DNA of 64,000 nt from Labilithrix sp. (GTDB lineage: Bacteria; Myxococcota_A; Polyangia; Polyangiales; Polyangiaceae): contig JAHBWF010000014.1 in the NCBI GenBank assembly GCA_019637105.1, positions 1 through 64,000 on the forward strand. The letters run 5' to 3'. A program made the position numbers and the translations under genes. Below the pieces are notes generated by a model. The model saw only the letters and a list, made by a program, of their open reading frames with translations. It made no database searches and was not told the origin of the DNA. Positions 9,994-17,912 of this stretch are shown here, piece by piece. The number at the start of each line of letters is the position of its first letter. The stretch's first letter is position 1.

Positions 9994-10563
9994 ATGACGC
10001 GCATGGACGAGCCCGAGGTTCGCGACCCCGCTGCGCCTCCGGCGGTGGGAGCGGACCGGACGGAGGAGCCGAGCGACCCGGGGCGGAGCGAGCCCGCGAG
10101 CGCGCGCGACGGCGAGGCGGCGCGCGTCCCCCGCGGGCCGGTCGTGCTGTTCGACGGCCTCTGCAACCTCTGCAACGGCACGATCCAGTTCATCGTCGAT
10201 CACGAGCGCTCGGCGAGCCTTCGCTTCGCCCCCCTGCAGTCGGACGTCGCCCGCGCGCTCCTCGAAGACGCGTTCGGCCGCGACGAGGCGCGGCGGCTCG
10301 TCGGCGGGGCGACCGGCGAGGGCGATCCCGACTCCGTCGTGCTCGTCGACGGCCCGCGGGGCTACACCCACTCGACGGCCGCCCTCCGGATCGCCCGGCA
10401 CCTGCGCGCGCCTCACCGGTGGCTCGTCGCGCTCCTCGTCGTGCCGCGGCCGCTGCGCGATCTCGTGTACCGCTGGATCGCGCGGAACCGGTACCGCTGG
10501 TTCGGCAAGTCGGAGACGTGCCGCGTGCCGACGCCGGCGCTCCGCGCGCGATTCCTCTCCTGA
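9994..10563 (+). CDS. DCC-family thiol-disulfide oxidoreductase-like protein (DUF393)
   Basis: After a poorly conserved N-terminus of about 48 residues, the domain begins VVLFDGLCNLCNGTIQF, the DGxCxxC motif of the DCC (DUF393/YuxK) family, with a thioredoxin-like CxxC. It ends with RDLVYRWIARNRYRWFGKSETC, also typical. The substrate is unknown in this family. The N-terminal extension looks disordered (Pro/Glu-rich), and the true start may be the second ATG at 10003. A small membrane protein gene follows 83 bases later. Confidence 0.85.
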   Translation: MTRMDEPEVRDPAAPPAVGADRTEEPSDPGRSEPASARDGEAARVPRGPVVLFDGLCNLCNGTIQFIVDHERSASLRFAPLQSDVARALLEDAFGRDEARRLVGGATGEGDPDSVVLVDGPRGYTHSTAALRIARHLRAPHRWLVALLVVPRPLRDLVYRWIARNRYRWFGKSETCRVPTPALRARFLS

Positions 10564-10646
10564 GGAATCCACCATGGACCGCGCGTTGCACGCCTGGTCG
10601 GTCGAGGTGCCGGCCTCCCGGCCGCCGCCCCAGGGCACGCGCAACC

Positions 10647-10832
10647 ATGGAGACGTCGACGATGATCCGCAGCGCACGACGGGACGCTCCGTTCTGGGCG
10701 TTCCTCCTCGTCGGTTTGCTGATGGCCGGGGCGTTCGGCTGCTTCGGCGTGGCGATGGCCGCGCAGGCGAGCCCCCCTCCCGACGCGGAGATCCTGACCA
10801 CGGACCACTGCCCGCCGCCCGCCGAGCTCTGA
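10647..10832 (+). CDS. small single-helix membrane protein
   Basis: A 61-residue reading frame starts at 10647 (alternative ATG at 10662). It has a positive start (MIRSARRD), one hydrophobic helix (FWAFLLVGLLMAGAFGCFGV, about residues 16-35) and a short polar Pro-rich tail. I do not recognise a family. Codon usage fits the surrounding genes and the stop is clear, but a gene this short is uncertain. Confidence 0.45.
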   Translation: METSTMIRSARRDAPFWAFLLVGLLMAGAFGCFGVAMAAQASPPPDAEILTTDHCPPPAEL

Positions 10833-11030
10833 GGCGCCGGGCGGCGAGCCGGCCGCGTGGAGGCCCGGCGATCCATCGGTGGGCACGGGCCGAATCGGCG
10901 TGCGCGGCGCACACGCGTCGCGCCTCGGCGCGACACGCCGAGGCGCGACGCGCGCGCGGCCGCGCAGCCCCGGGTCGCGCGGCGAGCGCCCGGGCTCGAA
11001 CTGCCCGGCGCCTTCGGCTAGAACTCCCGC

Positions 11031-11894
11031 ATGACACAGGGCGATGGCCACCTCAGCGGCGCCGGCCCCGGGGCCGAGATCACGCGCACGGGCGATCCGG
11101 ACTACGACTTCGGCGGCGCCTGCTTCGACCTCGACAAGCCCGGCGATCGCGAGATCGTCCGCTTCATCCTGTCGCAGGCGCTCTTCGGCGAAGCGACCGG
11201 CGTCTATTGCGGGAAGTCGCTCTACGCCGCGGGCTCGCTCGAGGCCGCGCGCTTCTACGTGCGGCAGGCCAAGCAAGAGCTGTCGCACCTCCAGCTCTTC
11301 GCGGACATCTTCCGCACGCTCGAGATGAAGCCGGTGCCGGCGCACTGGGTCGTGAAGCTCCTGTCGGCGCACAACAACTACTACCCGCTGAAGGTGCTCA
11401 TGGAGCACGCCATCGGCGAAGGGATGGTCCTCGACATCTTCAAGGACCTCTTGCTCCAGACGCTGCCCGACTCCGATCCGCGCGTCCCGCTGATCAAGAA
11501 GAAGCTCCGCCTCGTGTGCCGCGAAGAAGAGGAGCACATCGCCTGGGGAGAGAAGGAGACGCGGCGCCTCCTCGCCGAGAAGCCGTGGCTCAAGACGCCG
11601 TACTTCGGCCTGCTCGAGCTGCAGATGAGCGTCCTGCCGATGCTGGTCCGCGCGTTCGAGAAGCGCGCCGGAGACCACCCCGTGCTCGCCCACCTCCCCG
11701 GCTTTCTCGCGCACGTCCAGCGGCGCGTCTACCAGCAGGGCAAGGAGCTCGGCTTCGTCCCGGACAGGCGCCCCGGCGCCGCCAAGCGCGCGGCGGCGAT
11801 GACGTTCGGCCTCGCCGTCTTCGCGCGCAGCCAGTTCGCGCGGAGCGAGTCGAAGCTCGAGAAGATCTACATCGAGGAGCTCGGCCTCGGCTGA
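11031..11894 (+). CDS. ferritin-like diiron protein
   Basis: The 287-residue protein is mostly helical and carries the carboxylate/His pattern of a ferritin-like diiron site: FGEATG, then KQELSHLQ (ExxH), then MEHAIGEGM, then REEEEHIAWGEKE (ExxH). The spacing between the pairs fits a four-helix bundle. The family includes hydroxylases, oxidases and poorly characterised proteins; no substrate can be read from sequence. The gene stands alone with about 200 bases of G+C-rich upstream DNA, and it converges on the Cys-rich lipoprotein gene through a strong inverted repeat. Confidence 0.75.
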   Translation: MTQGDGHLSGAGPGAEITRTGDPDYDFGGACFDLDKPGDREIVRFILSQALFGEATGVYCGKSLYAAGSLEAARFYVRQAKQELSHLQLFADIFRTLEMKPVPAHWVVKLLSAHNNYYPLKVLMEHAIGEGMVLDIFKDLLLQTLPDSDPRVPLIKKKLRLVCREEEEHIAWGEKETRRLLAEKPWLKTPYFGLLELQMSVLPMLVRAFEKRAGDHPVLAHLPGFLAHVQRRVYQQGKELGFVPDRRPGAAKRAAAMTFGLAVFARSQFARSESKLEKIYIEELGLG

Positions 11895-11895
11895 T

Positions 11896-11927
11896 CGCGC
11901 CGCGCGATCGCGCGTGAGCGCGGCGCG
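11896..11927. terminator. terminator-like hairpin between convergent genes
   Basis: CGCGCCGCGC at 11896-11905 and GCGCGGCGCG at 11918-11927 are perfect ten-base inverted arms around a 12-base loop. They lie between the stops of the ferritin-like gene (plus) and the Cys-rich lipoprotein (minus). No T-run follows, so any role as an intrinsic terminator is uncertain. Confidence 0.4.
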
Positions 11928-11937
11928 GACGAGCGCG

Positions 11938-12357
11938 TCAGCGCGTCGCGCCCATCACCAGGACGCAGCGGCGCTCCTGACAGGCGGCCGCCTTGTTCAT
12001 GCACGGATCGGCGAAGCAGGTCACGGTGCCCGCGCCGCGGCACCGCGGCTGGGGCTCGTCCTTCGCGAAGACGCGGCAGACGCACGGCGCGTCCTGGCAG
12101 TACGACGACCACGTCAGGCAGTCGTCGTCCGCGGAGCACGCCGCGCTCGGCGGCGCGGTCGGTGCCGCGCTCCCGCCCGCGGCGGCGCCCGGGCTCGTCC
12201 CCGCGCCCTCGACGAGCGGGGCGCCGGCCTCGGCGGCGCGCTCGTGCGGCGCGTCCTTGGCCGGGCTGGCCGTGTTGCACGCGGCCGCGGCGGCGACCGT
12301 CGCGAGGATTCTTCGTGGAGCCGAGGGGGATCGAACCCCTGACCTCATCCATGCCAT
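11938..12357 (-). CDS. small Cys-rich lipoprotein; start overlaps tRNA-Ala
   Basis: The recognisable protein has a lipobox (AAAAC), an Ala/Gly/Pro-rich spacer, and a C-terminal domain with about ten Cys (ACSADDDCLTWSSYCQDAPC onward). This is typical of myxobacterial secreted Cys-rich lipoproteins of unknown function. The start is a problem. The only in-frame ATGs (12357 and 12348) lie inside the tRNA gene on the same strand, and between the tRNA end (12316) and the lipobox there is no ATG, GTG or TTG in frame. Either translation begins inside the tRNA region, a rare codon such as the ATC just before LATV is used, or the upstream part was altered. I place the start at the outer limit only. Confidence 0.55.
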   Translation of the reverse strand: MAWMRSGVRSPSAPRRILATVAAAAACNTASPAKDAPHERAAEAGAPLVEGAGTSPGAAAGGSAAPTAPPSAACSADDDCLTWSSYCQDAPCVCRVFAKDEPQPRCRGAGTVTCFADPCMNKAAACQERRCVLVMGATR

Positions 12358-12388
12358 GGATGCGCTCTCCCAGCTGAGCTACGGCCCC
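12316..12388 (-). tRNA. tRNA-Ala (anticodon GGC)
   Basis: Read on the minus strand, the 73 bases fold into a complete cloverleaf: acceptor GGGGCCG/CGGCTCC with the G3:U70 pair that identifies alanine tRNAs, D-arm GCTC/GAGC, anticodon arm CATCC-ATGGCAT-GGATG with anticodon GGC (reads GCC codons), five-base variable loop AGGTC, and T-arm AGGGG-TTCGATC-CCCCT. The discriminator base is A at 12316 and CCA is not encoded. It is flanked by the long sigma-54 regulator and the Cys-rich lipoprotein, all on the minus strand. Confidence 0.97.
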
Positions 12389-12436
12389 GAAAGGTGGAGG
12401 GTGTTTACTTCGCCTCGGCGCAGCTGTCCAGCGCCG

Positions 12437-13957
12437 CTATGCGTTCACCTTGATCCCGAGGCGCCGCATCATTTTTTGTAGGCCGAAACGCGAGACCCCG
12501 AGGACCTCGGCGGCGCGGGTCTGGTTGCCGCCGGTCTTCTGGAGCGCGTCCCGCACGAGCTCGGCCTCGAGCGCGTCGACCCGGGCCTTGAGCCCGAGCC
12601 CCGCGTCGCGCGCGGCCGAGGGGCCCCCGCGGGCGACCTCCTCGGAGAGCTCGCCCGCGTCGATGCGGTCGTCGGCGAGGACCAGCGCGCGCCGGATCTC
12701 GTTCTCGAGCTGCCGGACGTTGCCGGGCCACGGGAAGACCGCGAGCCGATCCATCGCCGCGCGCGTGACCTTCACCTTGCGGCCCGCGGCGTACTTCTCG
12801 ACGAAGCGGCTGACGAGCAACGGGATGTCCTCCCGCCGCTCGCGCAGCGGCGGGACACGGATGCCGACGACGTTGAGCCGGTAGAAGAGGTCCTCGCGGA
12901 ACGTCCCCGCGGCCACCATCGCCTCGAGATCGCGGTGCGTCGCGCCGATGATCCGGACGTCGACCGTGCGCGAGCGCTCCCCGCCGACGGGCCGCACCTC
13001 GCCGTTCTGCAGGACGCGGAGCAGCTTCGTCTGCATCGAGAGCGGCATCTCGCCGATCTCGTCGAGGAAGAGCGTGCCGCCGTCGGCGACGTCGAAGAGG
13101 CCGGCGCGCGTCGCCGAGGCGCCCGTGAACGCGCCCCGCACGTGCCCGAAGAGCGTCGACTCGAGCAGCGTCTCCGGGACCGAGCCGCAGTTCTCGCTGA
13201 CGAACGCGCGCCCGCCGCGCGGCCCGTTGGCGTGGATGGCGCGCGCGACCAGCTCCTTGCCGGTGCCCGACTCGCCGGAGAGCAGGACCGGGACGTCGCT
13301 CGCGGTGACCCGGTCGACGAGCTTGAGCATCGCGCGCATCGGCTCGCTCCGCCCGGCGATCTCGTCGTAGCGGAAGCGCGTCTCGGCGCCGGAGCTGGCG
13401 AGCTCCGCGCGCACGCTCGCGAGCTCGGCCTCGCGCGCCCCGAGCTCGGCCGCGAGGCGCGCGTTGGCGCGCTCCGCCTTGCGCACGGCGCGGCGGAGCA
13501 GCGCCTGGTCGCGCGCGTCGGCGATCGCGAGCGCGGCCTGGCTCGCGACGAGCCGCACCCACGCGAGCTCGCCCGGGCCGAACGCGCCGCGGCGCACGCG
13601 GTCGTCGAGGTAGACGACGCCGAGGACGTCGCCGCGCGCCACGAGCGGCACCGCGAGGACGCTCCGGAGACCGAGCGCGTGGACCGACGCGTGGAGATCG
13701 CCCACCTGCGCGAAGGCGTCCGTCGCGCAGATCGCCTCGCGCTCGGACATCGCCCGCCGCGCGAGGCTGGTCGAGAGCTCGAGCTGCTCGCCGCGGAGGT
13801 CCTGCCGCGCGAGGTTCCGCGCCGCCCGCGGGACGAGCCGCCCGTCGGGCGCGCGGAGGAGCAAGAGCCCGCGCTCCACGCCGGTCCAGAGCACCATCGT
13901 GTCGACGACCTGCTCGAGCAGCGGCCGCAGCCGGTCCCGGGAAGAGAGCGCCCGCAC
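12437..13957 (-). CDS. GAF plus sigma-54 AAA+ plus Fis part of a broken kinase-activator gene
   Basis: This 506-residue open frame holds a GAF domain (about 15-145, ending GVVYLDDR), a coiled linker (150-190), an AAA+ sigma-54 activator domain with GESGTGKE (228-235) and GAFTGA (275-280), and a C-terminal Fis-type helix-turn-helix (GGNQTRAAEVLGVSRFGL). The frame stays open and protein-like upstream of the GTG at 13957, as far as about 14265. The true N-terminus is therefore further upstream, and this is the C-terminal part of the gene described at 12437-16591. Alone it could still act as a sigma-54 activator. Confidence 0.85.
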   Translation of the reverse strand: MRALSSRDRLRPLLEQVVDTMVLWTGVERGLLLLRAPDGRLVPRAARNLARQDLRGEQLELSTSLARRAMSEREAICATDAFAQVGDLHASVHALGLRSVLAVPLVARGDVLGVVYLDDRVRRGAFGPGELAWVRLVASQAALAIADARDQALLRRAVRKAERANARLAAELGAREAELASVRAELASSGAETRFRYDEIAGRSEPMRAMLKLVDRVTASDVPVLLSGESGTGKELVARAIHANGPRGGRAFVSENCGSVPETLLESTLFGHVRGAFTGASATRAGLFDVADGGTLFLDEIGEMPLSMQTKLLRVLQNGEVRPVGGERSRTVDVRIIGATHRDLEAMVAAGTFREDLFYRLNVVGIRVPPLRERREDIPLLVSRFVEKYAAGRKVKVTRAAMDRLAVFPWPGNVRQLENEIRRALVLADDRIDAGELSEEVARGGPSAARDAGLGLKARVDALEAELVRDALQKTGGNQTRAAEVLGVSRFGLQKMMRRLGIKVNA

Positions 13958-15298
13958 GATCGCCTCGAGCTCGCCGACCTGCGCGGCGCCGAGCGCCGAG
14001 CGCGCGTCGTCGTCCGCGATGCCGTCGAGCCACGCGACCGCGCCGAGCGACGCGCGGTGCTCGACCGGCGCGCCCTCGCGGAGCGTCGCCGCGAGCGCGC
14101 GGCGCGCGCCCTCGATCCGGCGCGCCTCCCCGCCGCCGAGCGCGCGAGTGCGCGCGCCGGCGGCCAGCGAAGCCGCGCGATCCGAGAGGTGCCGGCATCG
14201 TCGAGCAGCGCGGACGAGCTTCAGAGGACACGCTGCGACGGCGGCGTCGCTCCGGCGCGCGCCCCCTCACTTCACCGCGCCGCCGCGGAGAGCGACGGCG
14301 CGCGCGTCCGTGACGGCGACGGCGAGCGACGGCGGCGTGTCGCGCGCCCACACGATATCCGCGCGGCGGCACGCACGCGGTCTTCGTCCGTGCTCGCTTC
14401 GAGCTCCGCGGCGGCGGCGAGCGCCTCGTCGCGGGCGCGGGGATCGCCCGGCGGACGCGTTCCTGACGATCGCCCAGCGCGCGAACGCCGCCGCGCGAGC
14501 GTCGTTCGACGCGAGCGCGTGACGGCGCGCCTGCCGGACGCGAGGTCGGGCTGTGGAGCGCGCCGACGAGCGCGAGCCGCGGCGCGAGAGGTGCGCCCGC
14601 GCCGCAAGCGAGGGCCGGGCGAGGCGCTCCCAGAGGAGCGCGCCGCGCGTCGCCGCCGACAGCGCGGACGCGGAGGCCCCGGCGTCGACGCGGGGCGCGG
14701 CGGCGGAGCCCGGTGAGGTAGGTCGCCTCCTCGACGACGGCGCCCGCGCGCGTCGCGAGCTGACCGCGCGCGCGTCGAGGCTCGCGCCCGCCCCCGCGCG
14801 TTTCAGCATCCCACGCGTCCCCTCGAGACGGCCAGCGCGAGCCCTCCCTCGGCGGCCGGCGCGGTATGACCGAGCACCGCGAGGCCGCGATCGCCGGCCG
14901 CGTGAACATGCGCGACGAGCGCGCGGACCTCGGCGGCCCTCAGCGCCGGACGCCGCGTCGAGCTCGTGCTCGGCGCGCGCCAGGTCCCCGGCGTCCCAGG
15001 CGAGCCGGCTGAGCAGAGCCCGCGCGGCGCACCGCGCGCGCGCGCGTTTGACGACGACGCGACGCGCCGCGCCGCTCGGTCGCCGCGACGTCCGCGGCGC
15101 CGGCAGACGTCGGCGCGAAGGAGTGAGCGCCTGTCGGCCTCGCCGGCGTGCGCGAGCGCCAGTGAACGCAGCGGCCGACGTCGCCGCGACGAACGAGCGC
15201 CCCGGCGAGACCGACCGCCAGCGCCGGGGGCGCGCCCGCTCGACACGCCCTCCTCGGCGCGCGACGCTGACGTCGGGCCGCGGCGCCGCGAGCGCGCG

Positions 15299-16591
15299 TC
15301 AGCTCGACGAGCCGCGCCGGATCGTCGCTCGGCCCGCCAGACGGCGCGCGCCGGCTCGGCCCGCGCGGGAGCGACGCCGCTCGGCGCCGTCACGTCGTCG
15401 AGCGTCCATTTCCGGCGGCGCGATCGCCGCGAGCGCGAGCAGCCGCGCCGCGAGCGCCCTTCGCCCTCCGCGGGCACGGGTCACGCCGCCGCCGCCGGTC
15501 CGATCAGGCGTCGAGCCACCGCGCCTGCTGAGCGCGTCGAGCGGCGGATCTCCCGCGCGCTCGCTCCCGCGTCCGAAGGCGGCACGACCGCGAGCGCGTC
15601 GTCCAGCCAGGCGCGCGCGGGGGCGTCGATCGCGGCGGCCGGCCGTGCACCGCGCGCGACGTGGACGAGCGGATCGGCGACGTACGCGCGCCGCACCCGA
15701 GCCCGGCGATCCTCGATCGACTTCGTCGAGATCGACGTCGAGCCTGAGCGCGCGCGCGGCCCTGTCGGCGATCCACGCCGCGGACGGCCGCGCGCCGGGC
15801 GCGCGCGCGAGGAGCGCGGCCGTCCACGCGGCCACGTCGCGGGCCTCCTTCACGACGGCGCCGAGCGCCTCCACGACGGCCGCGGCGTCGAGCGCGGGCG
15901 CGCGGGCGAGCGAAGGCACGAGGATCTCCGCGAGGACCAGGCCGAGGGCGTAGAGGTCCGCGGCCGGCCCGGGCGCCTCACCGGCGCGGAGCTCGGGCGC
16001 GAGGTAGCGCGGCGTCCCTCCCTCGAGCGAGCCGTGCGCGATCTCCGTCGCGAGATCCAGGTCGACCAGCGTCGCGCCGCGGTCGCGCGCCCGGTCCACC
16101 GCCGGCCGCGCCGGCGCGAGCAGGACGTTCGCCGGCTTCACGTCGCCGTGGCGGACCCCTCCGCGGTGCAGCTCGTCGAGGCCACGGCCGACGCCGTGCG
16201 CGACGATCGCGGCGAGCGCGCGGCGCTCTTCGTCGGTGCACGGTCGCGCCAGCCGCGCGTCGAGCGCGTCGCCGTCGACCCACGTCGTCGCCATCCACGA
16301 CGCGCCCCTCGGCAGCGCGCTGCCGTCCGGCCCCGCGAGCTCGCGCTCGAGCCGGCCGGCCTCGATCAGGGTCGGCCCCCACCGCCGCTGCGCGCGGGCC
16401 AGGACGAGCGCCTCGCGCCCCACCCCGTCGCCCGCGCGCGCGATCTTGAGCGCGCCGGGGATCCCGTCGGAGCGCACGGCGCGGAAGACGATCCCGCCCG
16501 CGCCCTCGCCTCGCTTGGCCTCGAGCGTCCAACCGCCGACGCGCGGCGAGTCCGTCAACTCTGGTGTCGATGACGCGAGGCGATTCGGCAC
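15299..16591 (-). CDS. N-terminal Ser/Thr kinase part of the broken kinase-activator gene
   Basis: From the GTG at 16591 about 290 residues form a Hanks-type kinase: RGEGAGGIVFRA, ALKIAR, catalytic loop RHGDVKPANVLL (HGD in place of HRD), DLDLA at the DFG position, and GTPRYLAPE before the substrate lobe. HGD and DLD variants occur in this class of kinase-activator fusions. After about 15,710 the frame turns Arg-rich while the neighbouring frame continues the protein, marking the first frameshift. Only 16591 to about 15,710 is credible as translated here. Confidence 0.75.
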   Translation of the reverse strand: MPNRLASSTPELTDSPRVGGWTLEAKRGEGAGGIVFRAVRSDGIPGALKIARAGDGVGREALVLARAQRRWGPTLIEAGRLERELAGPDGSALPRGASWMATTWVDGDALDARLARPCTDEERRALAAIVAHGVGRGLDELHRGGVRHGDVKPANVLLAPARPAVDRARDRGATLVDLDLATEIAHGSLEGGTPRYLAPELRAGEAPGPAADLYALGLVLAEILVPSLARAPALDAAAVVEALGAVVKEARDVAAWTAALLARAPGARPSAAWIADRAARALRLDVDLDEVDRGSPGSGAARVRRRSARPRRARCTAGRRDRRPRARLAGRRARGRAAFGRGSERAGDPPLDALSRRGGSTPDRTGGGGVTRARGGRRALAARLLALAAIAPPEMDARRRDGAERRRSRAGRAGARRLAGRATIRRGSSS

Positions 16592-16632
16592 CCGGTAATC
16601 AAAGCGTTTCCTCCGGTGCCGTCAACTCTGGT
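16552..16632. repeat. 14-base direct repeat CCGTCAACTCTGGT, two copies
   Basis: CCGTCAACTCTGGT occurs at 16552-16565, inside the first codons of the kinase gene, and identically at 16619-16632, ending at the stop codon of the upstream membrane protein gene. The copies are 67 bases apart in the same orientation. They could be a small duplication or a regulator site; nothing else supports either. Confidence 0.5.
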
Positions 16633-17561
16633 TACGGATGCCCGCCCGGCGGACCGCCGCCGTAGCTGCCCGGCGGCCCCCACGGTCCGTAGCCCCCGGG
16701 CGCCGCGGCGCCGGGGCTCGCCGAACCGCCGTAGCCGGGCGGGGGCGCGTACGGGCCGGGCGGCGCGGACGGGGCCGGCGCGGTGCCGGAGAGCCTCATG
16801 TACACGATGGCGCGCGCGAGCAGCATGATCGGGACCACCGCGAAGACGCCGAGGCAGCACGCGGCCATCCCCAGCATCATCATGCCGACCTCGACGAGCA
16901 TGAGGGCGAAGAGGTGGCCCTTGTGGCCCCGCGTCGACGCCCAGCTCGCCCGGAGCGAGGCGACCGGCCCGAGGTTCTGGTCGATCACGTAGAACGGCGC
17001 GTTCGACAGGCCGAGCGCGACGATCACGCCGGGCACGACGAAGACGAGCGCCGGCAAAAGGACCACCGGACTGACCGCCTTGAGCGCCACGAGCACCGCG
17101 GCGACCCCGAAGACGATCGAGGCGAGCGCGGTGGCGGTCGACTTGAGGAAGGACATGCCGACGTAGGCGGGGAAGCGCCCGCCCGCGGCGAAGAAGTCGC
17201 CGAACGATGCGTCGTTGGTCCGCAGCGCGCGCATCGCGGCGCGGGTGAAGCCGGCCATGAAGAACTCGGCCACGAGCCAGCCCACCACCGAGAGCGGGAC
17301 GTGCAGGGCGTAGTACGCGCTCGTGCCCTCCTCGATCGATCCCGCGAGCGCCGCCATCGGCGCGACCTGCCCCGGCGTCGCGCCGATGAGCGTCACGACG
17401 AGGTAGCCGAAGGTCAGCGGCGCCCAGTGGGCCTTGTACGCGTGCCAGCCGCCGCTGATGACCTCGCCGATGGCCCACGGCTGAGGCTCTCCCTGGGCGG
17501 GGACGCTGGGGTCGGCGGGCGCGTCGGCGTTCGGCGCCGCGTAGGGGTTGTACTCGCTCAC
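16632..17561 (-). CDS. multi-pass membrane protein with Pro/Gly-rich C-terminal tail
   Basis: The 309-residue protein starts with a polar segment (MSEYNPYAAPNADAP), followed by about six hydrophobic helices between residues 40 and 255. It ends in a low-complexity PPGPYAPPPGYGG-type tail of about 50 residues that is likely cytoplasmic. The layout resembles the glycerophosphodiester phosphodiesterase membrane-domain/DUF975-like proteins (repeated FGxFF or FYVID segments), whose role is unknown. It lies just upstream of the kinase-activator gene on the same strand with 40 bases between, so they may be co-transcribed. Confidence 0.7.
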   Translation of the reverse strand: MSEYNPYAAPNADAPADPSVPAQGEPQPWAIGEVISGGWHAYKAHWAPLTFGYLVVTLIGATPGQVAPMAALAGSIEEGTSAYYALHVPLSVVGWLVAEFFMAGFTRAAMRALRTNDASFGDFFAAGGRFPAYVGMSFLKSTATALASIVFGVAAVLVALKAVSPVVLLPALVFVVPGVIVALGLSNAPFYVIDQNLGPVASLRASWASTRGHKGHLFALMLVEVGMMMLGMAACCLGVFAVVPIMLLARAIVYMRLSGTAPAPSAPPGPYAPPPGYGGSASPGAAAPGGYGPWGPPGSYGGGPPGGHP

Positions 17562-17589
17562 GGGAGAGCTGCTCTACACCCGGTGCCGC

Positions 17590-17781
17590 TCAGAACTTGA
17601 TGCCGTTCTCGGCGCGGTGCTTCCACCACTTGTACGCGAGGTACGCCGCGGGGACCGCCGCGACCGCGCCGGCGAACGGCGCCACGAGCACGCCCGCCGC
17701 GACCGCGCCGGCCGTCGTCGCCCCCGCCACGAGCCCCTTCTTGCGCGACTCTTCCAAGACCTGCGAACGCGTCTTGCTCAT
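17590..17781 (-). CDS. small membrane-associated protein
   Basis: Starting at the ATG at 17781 the product has 63 residues: a basic start (MSKTRSQVLEESRKKG), an Ala/Gly/Val-rich hydrophobic stretch of about 30 residues (possibly one long or two short helices) and a charged end (YKWWKHRAENGIKF). In-frame starts at 17799 and 17820 would only add a poorly conserved leader. I do not recognise a family. Confidence 0.6.
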   Translation of the reverse strand: MSKTRSQVLEESRKKGLVAGATTAGAVAAGVLVAPFAGAVAAVPAAYLAYKWWKHRAENGIKF

Positions 17782-17912
17782 GGCGGAGAGCGTAGACATG
17801 CCGCGCGCCGCCCGCAACACGCGCCGAGGTCAGCCGTCCGGCGCGCTTCGAGCCGTCACCGCGCAGCTTCGAGCCCGCGTGAAGCGTCGCGCTCGTCGAG
17901 CCGGCGCGGGGC

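Larger units (their letters stand above)
12437..16591 (-). pseudogene. long kinase-GAF-sigma-54 regulator broken by several frameshifts
   Basis: The stretch adds up to about 1,385 codons, the size of myxobacterial proteins that join a Ser/Thr kinase, a helical repeat region, GAF, sigma-54 AAA+ and Fis domains. Both ends are intact, but between about 14,268 and 15,710 the protein-like frame switches repeatedly. Examples are VADPLVHVARGARPAA in one frame near 15,690, LAARLLALAAIAPPEMDARR back in the first, SNDARAAAFARWAIVRN and then DEALAAAAELEASTDEDR in two frames near 14,450, and WARDTPPSLAVAVTDARAVA near 14,340. The changes fall about every 60-200 bases. They may reflect decay, or indel errors in this extremely CG-rich segment (13958-15298 holds no other gene). 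Confidence 0.7.

Noticed and set aside
16555..17478. Alternative minus-strand frame with the start TTGATTACC well placed after GGAGG near 16,610
   Set aside because: It ends after few codons in the kinase direction and is Arg-rich across the membrane protein, so it is a shadow frame.
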